Shown: positions 49,255 through 58,211 of the stretch, in pieces | Numbering within the stretch: the first letter of the stretch is position 1 | Layout: every line of letters begins with the position of its first letter | DNA from: Pontibacter virosus | GTDB lineage: Bacteria > Bacteroidota > Bacteroidia > Cytophagales > Hymenobacteraceae | Assembly (NCBI RefSeq): GCF_003096355.1 | Contig: NZ_QEKI01000001.1 | Coordinates: 124,001-188,000 of the forward strand | DNA: 64,000 nt | Reading direction: 5' to 3' | The notes under the pieces: model-generated | The model's input: the letters and a program-made list of their open reading frames with translations, nothing else | Database searches by the model: none | What the model was told of the DNA's origin: nothing | Position numbers and translations under genes: made by a program

Positions 49255-50418
49255 CTACCGCCATTTTACCACCTTGAACACGATTTCCTGGTATCCGTTC
49301 TTTTCATACAGCACGCCAACATCCTTCTTTCCTACCTTTACCAGGTCGGAGTACGCCGCATAGTCTTTTTCATTGTTCGGGCTTTTGGCAACCAGATGCT
49401 GCTCGGCCCAGGTCTTTCCTTCGTCGTAACTGATGCGCAGGGTCAGGTTATCACGGCGTTGCGGGTCGGCGGCATTGCAGAAAGCCAGGATGGTTTTGCC
49501 TCTCTTCTTACCAAGCGCCAGAATACTACCCTGGTTCACAGGGTCAGGCAATTGTTTGTCGAAGTAGGTGGTGTCCCAGGTAGCTCCGCCGTCGCTGCTG
49601 ATACTAATGATGCGCGCACGCACATCGCCCTGCTGATTGCGGATATTCATCATCAATCTGCCATTTGTGAGTTCCACAGCCATCGCCTCATTGCCTCCCG
49701 GTTCTGGCACCGTCTGGCTTATTTTGAAAGTTTTGCCGTGGTCATCTGTATAATAGCCGTGCGCGAAATAGTCCTCTGCTGTATTTTTAGGCTTGCCTTC
49801 GGAGTGGTTGGCGGCTACGTAAATGCGGCCTTTATACTTTCCATTCGCAAACTGGATAGCGTGTCCCGGTGTGTTCGCATAGGCGCGCCAGTCTTCTTTA
49901 AAGGTATAGGCCGGATTTGCGGCCGGCATGTTCGGGCGATGCACTTGCATGGTGATGTTCACAGGCTCTGACCAGGTCTGCCCGTTATCGGTGGAGGTAA
50001 TGTACCAGGCTTCACGATAGCCTTTGGCACTGCGCACTTCGTACTCGTGGGCGTTGCCGGTGTTATAAAAAAGGAAGATTCTTCCTTTCGGGTAAGCCGG
50101 GTCCGTCAGGTCTACCACAGGGGCGGCGTTGCCGGCCTGCAGCGTATCATAATCCACCACCGTCTGCAGCAGAGACCAGGTTTTGCCTTTGTCGGAGCTG
50201 CGTTTCATCACAATATTCACATCGCCAAAATCCGCTGCACCGTGTACCCTGCCCTCAGCAAAGGCCAGCAGGTCGCCGTTTGGCAAATCAATAATGGCAG
50301 GTATACGGTAGGATTTGTGCCCCTCAGCACCGGAACTGAATACTGGCACATCTGCCGTTTGGGCCTGCACTTGCAAAGCAGCGCAGAAAAGGGTGAAGGT
50401 AAGTAGTAGACGAAACAT
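49255..50418 (-). CDS. GH33 exo-alpha-sialidase
   Basis: A 387-residue secreted sialidase with signal peptide MFRLLLTFTLFCAALQVQAQ. It consists of a single six-bladed propeller: YRIPAI carries the first arginine of the triad, and five Asp-box repeats are visible (SSDKGKTW, STDNGQTW, TDDHGKTF, SSDGGATW, SYDEGKTW). The acidic NEAMAVEL segment matches the region of the conserved catalytic Glu. It lacks the N-terminal domain of the other sialidase in this module, so it is the minimal form. The start codon is 6 nt downstream of an 8-bp tandem repeat. It is the last gene of the sialic acid module. Confidence 0.95.
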   Translation of the reverse strand: MFRLLLTFTLFCAALQVQAQTADVPVFSSGAEGHKSYRIPAIIDLPNGDLLAFAEGRVHGAADFGDVNIVMKRSSDKGKTWSLLQTVVDYDTLQAGNAAPVVDLTDPAYPKGRIFLFYNTGNAHEYEVRSAKGYREAWYITSTDNGQTWSEPVNITMQVHRPNMPAANPAYTFKEDWRAYANTPGHAIQFANGKYKGRIYVAANHSEGKPKNTAEDYFAHGYYTDDHGKTFKISQTVPEPGGNEAMAVELTNGRLMMNIRNQQGDVRARIISISSDGGATWDTTYFDKQLPDPVNQGSILALGKKRGKTILAFCNAADPQRRDNLTLRISYDEGKTWAEQHLVAKSPNNEKDYAAYSDLVKVGKKDVGVLYEKNGYQEIVFKVVKWR

Positions 50419-50424
50419 AATTAA

Positions 50425-50456
50425 GTTAGAAAGTTAGAGAATTAGAAAGTTAGAAA
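50425..50456 (-). repeat. Four tandem 8-bp repeats before a sialidase start
   Basis: GTTAGAAA, GTTAGAGA, ATTAGAAA and GTTAGAAA lie head to tail, followed by a partial copy. On the sialidase strand this reads as TTTCTAAC repeats ending 6 nt before the ATG at 50418, so it covers the ribosome-binding region. Such short repeats can change copy number by slippage. Confidence 0.7.
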
Positions 50457-50517
50457 GTTGAGTGGGTTACGTAAGTCAAAATCGCGCAGTATCTTTTTCA
50501 CACATTCAACAATTGGA

Positions 50518-51702
50518 TTAAGCACTGTGGTCCTCCAGCGCCTGCCAGCAATACCACTCCTGGCGTGGCAGGTGGAATGGGCCCTTGAACAGGTTGCCTT
50601 TGATGGTGGAGGACAGGCGGCCATCGCGGTGCAGGTAACCGAACCATTCGCCGTTTTCCTTGTCATGAAAGTGGCCATAGGCATAATCGTGTACTTGCTT
50701 ATGCCAGTCGGCGTACTTCTGGTTTCCCGTCATCAGGTAGGCCAGCAGGGTCGCTATAATGGTCTCATTTTGCGGCCACCAGAACTTCATGTCGTGCCAG
50801 TACTCCTGCACCGGCTTGCCATACACATCCCGGAAGTATAAAATGCCACCGTATTTTTTATCCCAGCCCCGCTCCCACATGTAGTCGAGCATGCGGCAGC
50901 CGAGGTCGATCAGTTTGGGGTCGTTGTGGCGGTACCTGGCTTCGTGGAGTATAAACCAAGCTCCTTCTATGGCATGGCCGGGGTTGAGGGTTCTACCGTC
51001 AAAATGGTCGATGATGCTCCCGTCCGGGCTCACCTGCTCCATCACGCAACGGATGTCATCCTTTACAAAATCCCTTTCTATTTCGGCGATCCATTTCGCT
51101 ATCCATTCGTCACAGCGATCATCCCCGATGGTCTCACGCAATTGCTGCGCCGTGTTCATCATGATCATCGGCACACCAATGCCTTTAGCCGGGCGCGTGC
51201 CCGTAAATTTGGGAGGCAGCAGCCCAGGGGTGGTAGCATATTCAATACACTTCCCGAATAATCTTCTGGCTTCGCCGGCCACTTCTTCGTCGCCGCTGGC
51301 CTTGGCGTAGGCGGCAAAGGCGATCACGGCAAAGGTTTCGGAGAAAAAGTAGCGGCGCTTGCGGATCGGTTTGCCGTCGCGGGTTACGTGGAAAAACATC
51401 TGCCCGTCTTCATCAAAGCAATGGCGACGCAGAAACTCTATTCCTTTTCGTGCACCCTCCAGCCACTCCGGTTTCTGCTCAACCGTGTTGTAAAGGGTGG
51501 CCAGCAGCCAGGCGGCCCTGCCCTGAATCCAAACGGCCTTGTCATCGTCGAGCAGGCTCCCATCGGCATCCCGCATCAGGAGATATCCGCCGTGTTCTTC
51601 GTCTATGGAGCGCGGAAACCAAAAAGGCACCGTGTCCTGCAGCAACTGCTTTTTATAAAAATCTTTGTAATAAGGTAGCGTTGAGGTGTAATCTGTCTCC
51701 AT
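50518..51702 (-). CDS. N-acylglucosamine 2-epimerase (AGE)
   Basis: A 394-residue cytoplasmic (alpha/alpha)6-barrel enzyme that interconverts ManNAc and GlcNAc. The ATG at 51702 is preferred; an upstream TTG at 51720 would overlap the preceding gene. There is no signal peptide. Conserved segments include FWFPRSIDEEHGGY, WIQGRAAW, RYFFSETFAVIAFAAYA, NPGHAIEGAWF and FWWPQNETI, which carry the histidines and acidic residues used by the family. With NanA, which yields ManNAc from Neu5Ac, it delivers GlcNAc to central metabolism without first forming ManNAc-6-phosphate. A kinase for GlcNAc must be encoded elsewhere. It lies 14 nt after the esterase stop. Confidence 0.94.
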   Translation of the reverse strand: METDYTSTLPYYKDFYKKQLLQDTVPFWFPRSIDEEHGGYLLMRDADGSLLDDDKAVWIQGRAAWLLATLYNTVEQKPEWLEGARKGIEFLRRHCFDEDGQMFFHVTRDGKPIRKRRYFFSETFAVIAFAAYAKASGDEEVAGEARRLFGKCIEYATTPGLLPPKFTGTRPAKGIGVPMIMMNTAQQLRETIGDDRCDEWIAKWIAEIERDFVKDDIRCVMEQVSPDGSIIDHFDGRTLNPGHAIEGAWFILHEARYRHNDPKLIDLGCRMLDYMWERGWDKKYGGILYFRDVYGKPVQEYWHDMKFWWPQNETIIATLLAYLMTGNQKYADWHKQVHDYAYGHFHDKENGEWFGYLHRDGRLSSTIKGNLFKGPFHLPRQEWYCWQALEDHSA

Positions 51703-51716
51703 GTCGGATGGTAATT

Positions 51717-53804
51717 TCAATTAGTGGAAGTGGTATAGCTTGTAAATGTAGAAGCAGGGAGTCCCGCTGCATTGGTCAGGTTGGCGCGGGTATAAGGTTC
51801 CCAGGCATAGCGCACATACTTCGGCTCGGGAACCTGTTCTGAAGATACCAGCACTTTGCTGCCGCGTATCCTGGCCGAGGCCTTTCTAAAAATCAGGTCG
51901 CTGCCCGCTATTTCGAAGCCCCGCAGCACTTGCTTGTCGCTGGTTTGCAACCCCTTACCAGCGTAAAAAGTACAGACAGCCTGGTTGCCGGAAAACTGAG
52001 CACCCCGGAACAAGGGGCCGCTGTGCTCCTGCCGTTGCCGGTATGTTTTGGCCAGAGCCCAGGCAGCCAGCCGTTCTCCCACCTGCCGTTTCTGGGTCGG
52101 GTGTACATCCAGCGAATCACCCAGGTCACTGGTTACGGCCATGCCCACATTCTCCAGTTGCGAGAGCATCCTGCGCTGACTGTCCCGGAAGTGCGGCCAG
52201 CTCGGACGGTTTATGCTGGATAGCTGGGTATAGTAGAACGGGAAATCATACCCCCACTTTTCGCGCCAGCTGCTCACCAGCGTTCTAAACAGTTCTTCGT
52301 GCAGCTCGATGTTGTGCGCATTGCTCTCTCCCTGATACCAGATCACACCTTTGATGGGAAACAAGGTGAGCGGCGCAAGGCCCGCCTCGTAATTATAGGC
52401 CGGCTCATAGGGATGGCGTTGCTTTGCCACCTTCGAATCAAGGATGTTTACCCCGGCCCGCTCCCGGGCCCAGCCCATTACCAGGTCGGAACTGCGCCAA
52501 TTGTGCAGGATGTCCACCAACTGCGGATGGTGCTCCAAGGTATGGCGGTCAATCCATGACTCGGTTGTAGACCCTCCAACGGCCACTTGTATCAGCCCAA
52601 TAGGTACCTTGAGTTGCTGCTGCAGTTGTTTCCCAAAGTAGTAGGCCACGGCAGAAAAATCTTTCGCAGAGGCGGAATCACAGCGCTGCCAGGAACCCGT
52701 ATAATACTGCAGTTGATTTACTTCTTGCAGCGTGACTGAGTCCCAGGCGGCATTAGCGGTTTCTGCTATTGGCTTCAGTTGCATCAGCCGGATATCAGCA
52801 GCCTGCTGGGCGAACTGCATTTCGTTTTTAGCACCCTGCTCTGCCTTCAGCGGAAATTCCATGTTCGACTGCCCGGAGCACAGCCATACTTCGCCTACCA
52901 GGATGTCCTGCACTTTTATATTTTTTACAGTTGTGCTCACCTCCAGTTCGTAGGGGCCTCCCGCCTTCTTGGGAGAAAGTGTGGCTTCCCAGCGCCCCTG
53001 AGTGTTTGCTTTTGTCTTTATGCTTTCACCTCCCAGGCTTACCGTCACCTCTTCGCCAGCATCGGCTGTACCCTGCACCGGGATGGGCATCTTCTGCTGT
53101 AGCACCATGTGATTTGAGAAAACAGGGGCTAATCGGAGCCCGCCATACCTGCCAGTCAATTGCCCGGCAACAGTAGCCGCGATAATACCGGCTCCTTCGG
53201 CTGTCGGGTGCAGCTCGTCCGGAAACAGGTCAGGCCGATTGTACAAGGGCGTGTGCAGGTCTATCAGCTCCACGTTTCTGTTCGCTGCAATCACAGGTAT
53301 AAGCGCCTGGATCTGCCAGTACCAGTCGCGGGTGCCGGACTTGAAGCGGGGATGTCCTGAAAAAATGGGCGTCAGCCGGGAGATCAGGATGCGCACCTTC
53401 GGGTTAACGGCTCGCAGGGTGTCGATCAGATGGTAATAATCCGCGGCAAACTCATCGCGGAAATTCGGCCAGTTGCGCGGATCGGTGTCATTGAGCCCCA
53501 GATGGATGATGGCAATATCCGGCCTGTAGGCGATCGCATCCCGGTACTGCTGTGTTTTCGTGTAGGGCCGGTGGCCTTTGCGCAATAGCGTAGCCCCGCT
53601 CAGCCCGAAATTGGCCACTTCATACGTTGAGCCGATCAGATGTTGGAGCTGCGCCGGATAGGCGTGTTTTTCCCGGTCCGCTATACCATAGCCGTAGGTA
53701 ACTGAGTTTCCGATACAGGCCACCTTTAGCTTTACCTGACCTTGTTGGGACCAGGCAGGTATAGCAAGCAGACAGGTAAACAGCAGCAGGAATAATCGGG
53801 TCAT
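51717..53804 (-). CDS. Two-domain sialate O-acetylesterase
   Basis: A 695-residue secreted protein with two SGNH-type esterase domains, the architecture of NanS-type esterases from oral and gut Bacteroidota. The first (about 25-220) has the nucleophile Ser34 in CIGNSVTYG, HLGLND and the Asp/His pair in PDELHP. The second (about 225-640) is the SASA domain with Ser313 in LCSGQSNMEFPL, WYQGESNA and DVHPTQK. It removes O-acetyl groups from sialic acids so that sialidases and the lyase can work. It lies between the lipoprotein sialidase, with a hairpin in the 81-nt gap, and the epimerase. Confidence 0.93.
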   Translation of the reverse strand: MTRLFLLLFTCLLAIPAWSQQGQVKLKVACIGNSVTYGYGIADREKHAYPAQLQHLIGSTYEVANFGLSGATLLRKGHRPYTKTQQYRDAIAYRPDIAIIHLGLNDTDPRNWPNFRDEFAADYYHLIDTLRAVNPKVRILISRLTPIFSGHPRFKSGTRDWYWQIQALIPVIAANRNVELIDLHTPLYNRPDLFPDELHPTAEGAGIIAATVAGQLTGRYGGLRLAPVFSNHMVLQQKMPIPVQGTADAGEEVTVSLGGESIKTKANTQGRWEATLSPKKAGGPYELEVSTTVKNIKVQDILVGEVWLCSGQSNMEFPLKAEQGAKNEMQFAQQAADIRLMQLKPIAETANAAWDSVTLQEVNQLQYYTGSWQRCDSASAKDFSAVAYYFGKQLQQQLKVPIGLIQVAVGGSTTESWIDRHTLEHHPQLVDILHNWRSSDLVMGWARERAGVNILDSKVAKQRHPYEPAYNYEAGLAPLTLFPIKGVIWYQGESNAHNIELHEELFRTLVSSWREKWGYDFPFYYTQLSSINRPSWPHFRDSQRRMLSQLENVGMAVTSDLGDSLDVHPTQKRQVGERLAAWALAKTYRQRQEHSGPLFRGAQFSGNQAVCTFYAGKGLQTSDKQVLRGFEIAGSDLIFRKASARIRGSKVLVSSEQVPEPKYVRYAWEPYTRANLTNAAGLPASTFTSYTTSTN

Positions 53805-53815
53805 GGTAAAAGAAA

Positions 53816-53860
53816 TAAAGCGCGCCCCAGGCTCAGATACCTATTGAGCGTGGCGCTTTA
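53816..53860 (-). terminator. Imperfect hairpin between sialidase and O-acetylesterase genes
   Basis: TAAAGCGC (53816-53823) pairs with GCGCTTTA (53853-53860), with further CTCA/TGAG pairing inside. On the minus strand the stem is followed by a T-rich stretch just before the esterase ATG. It could lower expression of the downstream genes by partial termination. Confidence 0.5.
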
Positions 53861-53885
53861 ACTATTTATGTGTCACTTCAGCTAT

Positions 53886-55451
53886 TTATTGAATAACCTC
53901 CTGTACAGGTACACGCACAAAATACAGGTCTTTCACACCCTCATACAGAATGCCGATGGTGTTGTCGTCGATCTTTGTCAGAGCGGAATAACCATAAGTG
54001 CCGCGCTCATCCAGGAGCAATTGCCTGGCAGGCTGCCAGGTTTCCCCCAAATCCATACTGGCTTTCAGTGTGATGTCGTAGCGGCCGGAGGGGGTATTGG
54101 GGTTGCTGAAAAAGAGTACTTCATGCTGTCCGTCTTTGGTGTTCACCTTCGCCTTGATCAGACTGCCCATGCACACCGGATCAGGCAAGGCGCTGTAGGA
54201 GGTATGGTGCTCTACCCAACTGCTTCCCAGATCAGTGGTGGTGGCTACAGAACGGAAGCGCCCACGGTTATCGCGCATGTTGAGCATCAGTGTACCGGGG
54301 GTGGTTTCCACGACCTGGCTTTCAGTGGTGTTGGCCTTGGCCCCAATGCCGCTCTTCCAGGTAGCACCCCGGTCATCGCTGTAAATGATGGAGGAGTGCG
54401 GCATCCCTTTATCATCCCAGTACTGCGAGGGGAATACAAGGGTACCATTCTGCATGACAATGCCATTACCGGGCCCGTTGAAGTAGATGTTCCAGGCCGG
54501 GTTCTTGATCTGCTCCGTGATGCTGTATGGTTCAGTCCAGGTTTGCCCGTCGTCGTCGCTGCTCACCAGCACAAACTGCCCCGTTTCGTCAGGCGAAAGC
54601 CCGGGCTTTGAGCCGGCGATGGACCGGTTTCCCTTGCTCCACAGCGCCGCTACCCATATCTTCTTGGTCACCGGGTCGAACAGGACTGAAGGATCGCCGA
54701 CACCGTTGTTTTTATGTGGTTCCCCCATGTCCATGATGATCTTCATGGGCTCCCAGGTTTTGCCGCCATCCGTGCTGCGGCTCATGCCCACGTCAATGTT
54801 TCCAGGCAAGTCCCGGGAATTATCATAGCGGATATCATACACAGCTATCAGCGTGCCCTTGTCAGTTGTGGCAATGCCCGGAATGCGATAGGTGTCCACG
54901 CCATCGTCTCCGGCTTTGCGCAGGGCAATTCCTATCCGTTTGGCATACACGGAGTTGTCTTCTGTTATAGCCCAGGCTTTGCCGTCTGCATCCACCAGTT
55001 GCGAGCAGTGCAGCGCTATCCTGTTATCGGGATTGGCGCTCTCTTTTAAAGTCACGCTCAGCCAGATGTACTGCTTGCCGGGTTTCATCCGGATGTTGAC
55101 AGGTATGGTAAAGGTTTCTGCAGCAGGGCGAATGGTAGCAACAGGGGCTTCTGCCTTGAACAAAGGCTCCGAGCCAGTAAAGTATACCTCCAGCTTCTCG
55201 ACATCCTGCAGCGCCGTTTTATTCAGCCTGCTCTGTATACCCTGATACGTCACAGCGTCCCCACCTGCCGGCACATAGACCGTAATGCGGAGCAGCGGGT
55301 TAGCCGCCACCCCTTTGAGCACAGGTATAGCCGGAGCAGTACTGGAGATCTGTGCCCCATCATGAGCTGCTGTGTATACCTTACTGGCACAACCCATACT
55401 GGTGAGCATCACCAGCAACAAGCAGTACAGTAAATATGGATTTTTCTTCAT
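53886..55451 (-). CDS. GH33 exo-alpha-sialidase with N-terminal domain, lipoprotein
   Basis: A 521-residue sialidase with a lipoprotein signal (LLVMLTSMGC, Cys21). An N-terminal beta-sandwich of the sialidase-N type (about 40-175) precedes the propeller. TYRIPGI carries the first arginine, with Asp boxes STDGGKTW, SSDDDGQTW, YSDDRGATW, TTDLGSSW and SMDLGETW. The TESQVVET segment matches the region of the catalytic Glu. The layout is that of the main surface sialidases of Bacteroides. It probably acts at the outer membrane, freeing Neu5Ac for import by the SusC/SusD pair encoded upstream. Confidence 0.95.
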   Translation of the reverse strand: MKKNPYLLYCLLLVMLTSMGCASKVYTAAHDGAQISSTAPAIPVLKGVAANPLLRITVYVPAGGDAVTYQGIQSRLNKTALQDVEKLEVYFTGSEPLFKAEAPVATIRPAAETFTIPVNIRMKPGKQYIWLSVTLKESANPDNRIALHCSQLVDADGKAWAITEDNSVYAKRIGIALRKAGDDGVDTYRIPGIATTDKGTLIAVYDIRYDNSRDLPGNIDVGMSRSTDGGKTWEPMKIIMDMGEPHKNNGVGDPSVLFDPVTKKIWVAALWSKGNRSIAGSKPGLSPDETGQFVLVSSDDDGQTWTEPYSITEQIKNPAWNIYFNGPGNGIVMQNGTLVFPSQYWDDKGMPHSSIIYSDDRGATWKSGIGAKANTTESQVVETTPGTLMLNMRDNRGRFRSVATTTDLGSSWVEHHTSYSALPDPVCMGSLIKAKVNTKDGQHEVLFFSNPNTPSGRYDITLKASMDLGETWQPARQLLLDERGTYGYSALTKIDDNTIGILYEGVKDLYFVRVPVQEVIQ

Positions 55452-55502
55452 GTTTCTATCTTTTCCACAAAAGTCAATTAAGATTCTTCCGAAGTACTGT
55501 TA

Positions 55503-58202
55503 TCAGAATACCTCTTCGCCGACCTTGTTCTTATTCGTGTTTTTACTTTTCAGGTGATCTTCCCGGTACATGGTTAGATCATCGATATCTTTTTTGTCCT
55601 TGCCAAACAGCAGGCTGAACACATAGCCGAACACAACGCAGGAAACCAGCCCGGTGAAGGCGTAGAGGAGCAGGTTGATGTTCGTGTACTGGCTGATGTA
55701 AAACTGCACCATACCACTGAGCAAAAGGCCAGTGATCGCTCCCTTCGAATTGGCGCGTTTCGTAAAGATGCCAAGCACAAACAAACCGCCCAGGCCACCC
55801 GTGAAAAGACCCAGGATCATATTAAACTGGTCCCAGAGTGAAGAGATGCCCCACTGCGCCATGACCAGTGCCAGAGATGTGCCGAGGATTCCGATCGTCA
55901 TGGTGAGCGCCTTTGCTGCCGTCAGGTAGTTCTTCTCCGACTTGCGTGGGTAGAACCTTCTGTAGAAATCTGTGATCAAAGCGGTAGTCACGGAGTTCAT
56001 GCTGCTGCTCAGTGTAGACATGGCCGCGGCAAAAACAGCCGCAATCAACAAGCCTGTAATACCGGCGGGCAGTTCCCGCACGATATACCACGGGAAAATA
56101 GCATCCTGGCTTTGCAGCTGATAATTTACTTTTTCAGGGTGCTCCTTGAAGAACAGGTATAGCAAGGTCCCGATCGAAAAGAAGATCAAGGCAGAGGGCA
56201 GTGCCATCCAGGCGCCCAGGCGCATGCTTCGCTTGGCTCCTGCTTCGTCGCGGGTAGTGATGTAGCGCTGCACCACCGACTGATCGGTGCCGTATGAGAT
56301 CACATTGATGGCTAATCCGCCCAGCAGTACTACCCAAAGCGTCGGCTCGTTGAAGGTGAAGGTCGTGTTCAGGATATCCAGTTTATCGTTGTCCTGGATC
56401 GTCTGCCAGATAGTGGCCGCATCGCCTTCCAGCTGCAGCGGGATCATGACCAGGCAAACCAGTGCGCCACCCAGCAGGATGACCACCTGCGCTACGTCGG
56501 TCCAGATCACGGCTTCAATTCCGCCTTTCATGGTATAAAAGATCGTGATTGCGCCCATCAGTACAATGCAGAGGTTCACGTTAATTCCAGTTACCAGTGT
56601 CAGCGCCAGGCTTGGTAGCAGCAGCACAATAGCCAGTCTCCCCATCTGCAACATAATGTACAGGAGTGACGCCATCGCACGGGCCGCGTAGTTAAAGCGC
56701 TGCTCGAGGTACTCATAAGCCGAGGTTATCTGCAACCTCCGGTAGAAAGGTATAAAATAGGTTGTAATGACCGGGATTACCAGGATGATGGTGATCTGCA
56801 GGATGAAGTAGTTCCAGTTGGTAGCGTAGGTTTTGGCCGGAATCGACATAAAGGTGATGGCGCTCAGCTGTGTACCGTAAATACTTAGCCCTGCCGCCCA
56901 GGCCGGAATGCGCTGCCCGCCCCGGAAATAGTCATCGGTGGTATCCTGGTGCCTGGAAGTCCAGAGGCCGATACCAACCATCAGCAGCAGGTATAGCACT
57001 ACCACCACATAATCCAGCCAGCCGAAATACTGTTGCGACTCCAGGCTTCCCTTCAGAATATCTGGCGTGCGAACACCTGGCCTGATCTCACCGGATGGGA
57101 TCAGTACATCGTTATCCCACCTGGCTGCAAACGTGGTGACCGGCGCATAAGGGAGCTGGTCAGTTTTTGTCCAGGAGTCGGTAACGGTATTGTAGAGGTA
57201 TACGTCTCTGCTGAAACCATCGTGCACTGTCTGCAGCCTGAGCTTGCTCGCCTGTAACTGCTGCTTTTCGGCTTCATCGGTCGCTTTGGGGATGGCCGCA
57301 TTCAGTTGCTCGATCTGAGTGAAAATATTCCCTTTGTCGCCCCCGAGTACCAGAATGTAGTTGGCCCCGGTAGGCAAGCCGGTTGCAGCAGATAGCGTAG
57401 TTTCATTCCCTTTGCCATCTGATAGGGTGCTGAGCTGTTTCCACTCGTTTTTCTTAGGATCAAAGCGAAAAGTAGTGCCATGCAGCTCGCTGACGCCAGT
57501 CGGGGATTGGGCCCTGCCGCCAATCAGGTATAGCACCGGATACTCTCCGTTGGACTGCGCCACTGCTACCGCATGCGACAGCGCGGTTGGCAGGTCCGGC
57601 AGTTTCTCCCAGCCCCTGGCTGGGACTGCCATGTCCAGCCGGTACAATGCCTTGGAAGCTTGGCCTGTGGTTTCGCCGCCGGCTACGTATACCTGGTTCC
57701 CAATCAGGGTCGCCGCCGCATTGGTAAGCGGCAGTGGCAGGTCAGGCATTGGCGTCACGGTTACTTCTTTACTTCCGGGGTTCCACTGCAGCAGCTGTAC
57801 GGTACTCTGGATGCCCTGTTCGTTTTCTCCCCCTATGCTCAGGATGCCTTTGCCGGTGGTAACGCTGGCGCTGTAGCCCAAAGGCTCGGGCAGTTTGAAC
57901 GACTGAGAATGCCAGGCATAGTCCCCTTTTTCATCTTTGAGCAAAACGAATATATCCTGCCAATACTTCTTTCTGCCTCCCTCCCAGGGCAAGCCTTCCG
58001 GGAAATTGGCACCGCCGGCTATTAGCAGGGCGCTGTTATGTACGCCCCCTGCTGCTCCGGCCAATCCGGGTTGCAGAGGCTGCCCCGTCGCTGCTGGCAA
58101 GCTGGCTGCCACGGACCATTTCATGCTGTTCTGCATTGGCTGCCAGGCTTTGCTCTCTGTCACAGCCAATAGGGCCAGAAGTAGGGTCAGGATACGCTTC
58201 AT
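55503..58202 (-). CDS. Fusion of a Kelch-type sialic acid mutarotase and an SSS symporter
   Basis: An 899-residue fusion. After a signal peptide, residues about 25-385 form a Kelch propeller of the NanM/cyclically permuted mutarotase type (GGANFPEGLPWEGGRKKYW, then VYVAGGETTGQASKALY). Residues from about 393 to the end are a complete sodium/solute symporter of about 500 residues with 13 or so membrane helices (from WLDYVVVVLYLLLMVGIGLW), including TDQSVVQRYI and a cytoplasmic C-terminal tail. The propeller would sit in the periplasm, convert the alpha-Neu5Ac released by sialidases to the beta anomer, and hand it to the inner-membrane importer. This is a physically coupled two-step uptake device. 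It lies 9 nt downstream of nanA. Confidence 0.9.
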   Translation of the reverse strand: MKRILTLLLALLAVTESKAWQPMQNSMKWSVAASLPAATGQPLQPGLAGAAGGVHNSALLIAGGANFPEGLPWEGGRKKYWQDIFVLLKDEKGDYAWHSQSFKLPEPLGYSASVTTGKGILSIGGENEQGIQSTVQLLQWNPGSKEVTVTPMPDLPLPLTNAAATLIGNQVYVAGGETTGQASKALYRLDMAVPARGWEKLPDLPTALSHAVAVAQSNGEYPVLYLIGGRAQSPTGVSELHGTTFRFDPKKNEWKQLSTLSDGKGNETTLSAATGLPTGANYILVLGGDKGNIFTQIEQLNAAIPKATDEAEKQQLQASKLRLQTVHDGFSRDVYLYNTVTDSWTKTDQLPYAPVTTFAARWDNDVLIPSGEIRPGVRTPDILKGSLESQQYFGWLDYVVVVLYLLLMVGIGLWTSRHQDTTDDYFRGGQRIPAWAAGLSIYGTQLSAITFMSIPAKTYATNWNYFILQITIILVIPVITTYFIPFYRRLQITSAYEYLEQRFNYAARAMASLLYIMLQMGRLAIVLLLPSLALTLVTGINVNLCIVLMGAITIFYTMKGGIEAVIWTDVAQVVILLGGALVCLVMIPLQLEGDAATIWQTIQDNDKLDILNTTFTFNEPTLWVVLLGGLAINVISYGTDQSVVQRYITTRDEAGAKRSMRLGAWMALPSALIFFSIGTLLYLFFKEHPEKVNYQLQSQDAIFPWYIVRELPAGITGLLIAAVFAAAMSTLSSSMNSVTTALITDFYRRFYPRKSEKNYLTAAKALTMTIGILGTSLALVMAQWGISSLWDQFNMILGLFTGGLGGLFVLGIFTKRANSKGAITGLLLSGMVQFYISQYTNINLLLYAFTGLVSCVVFGYVFSLLFGKDKKDIDDLTMYREDHLKSKNTNKNKVGEEVF

Positions 58203-58211
58203 CAGACTATA

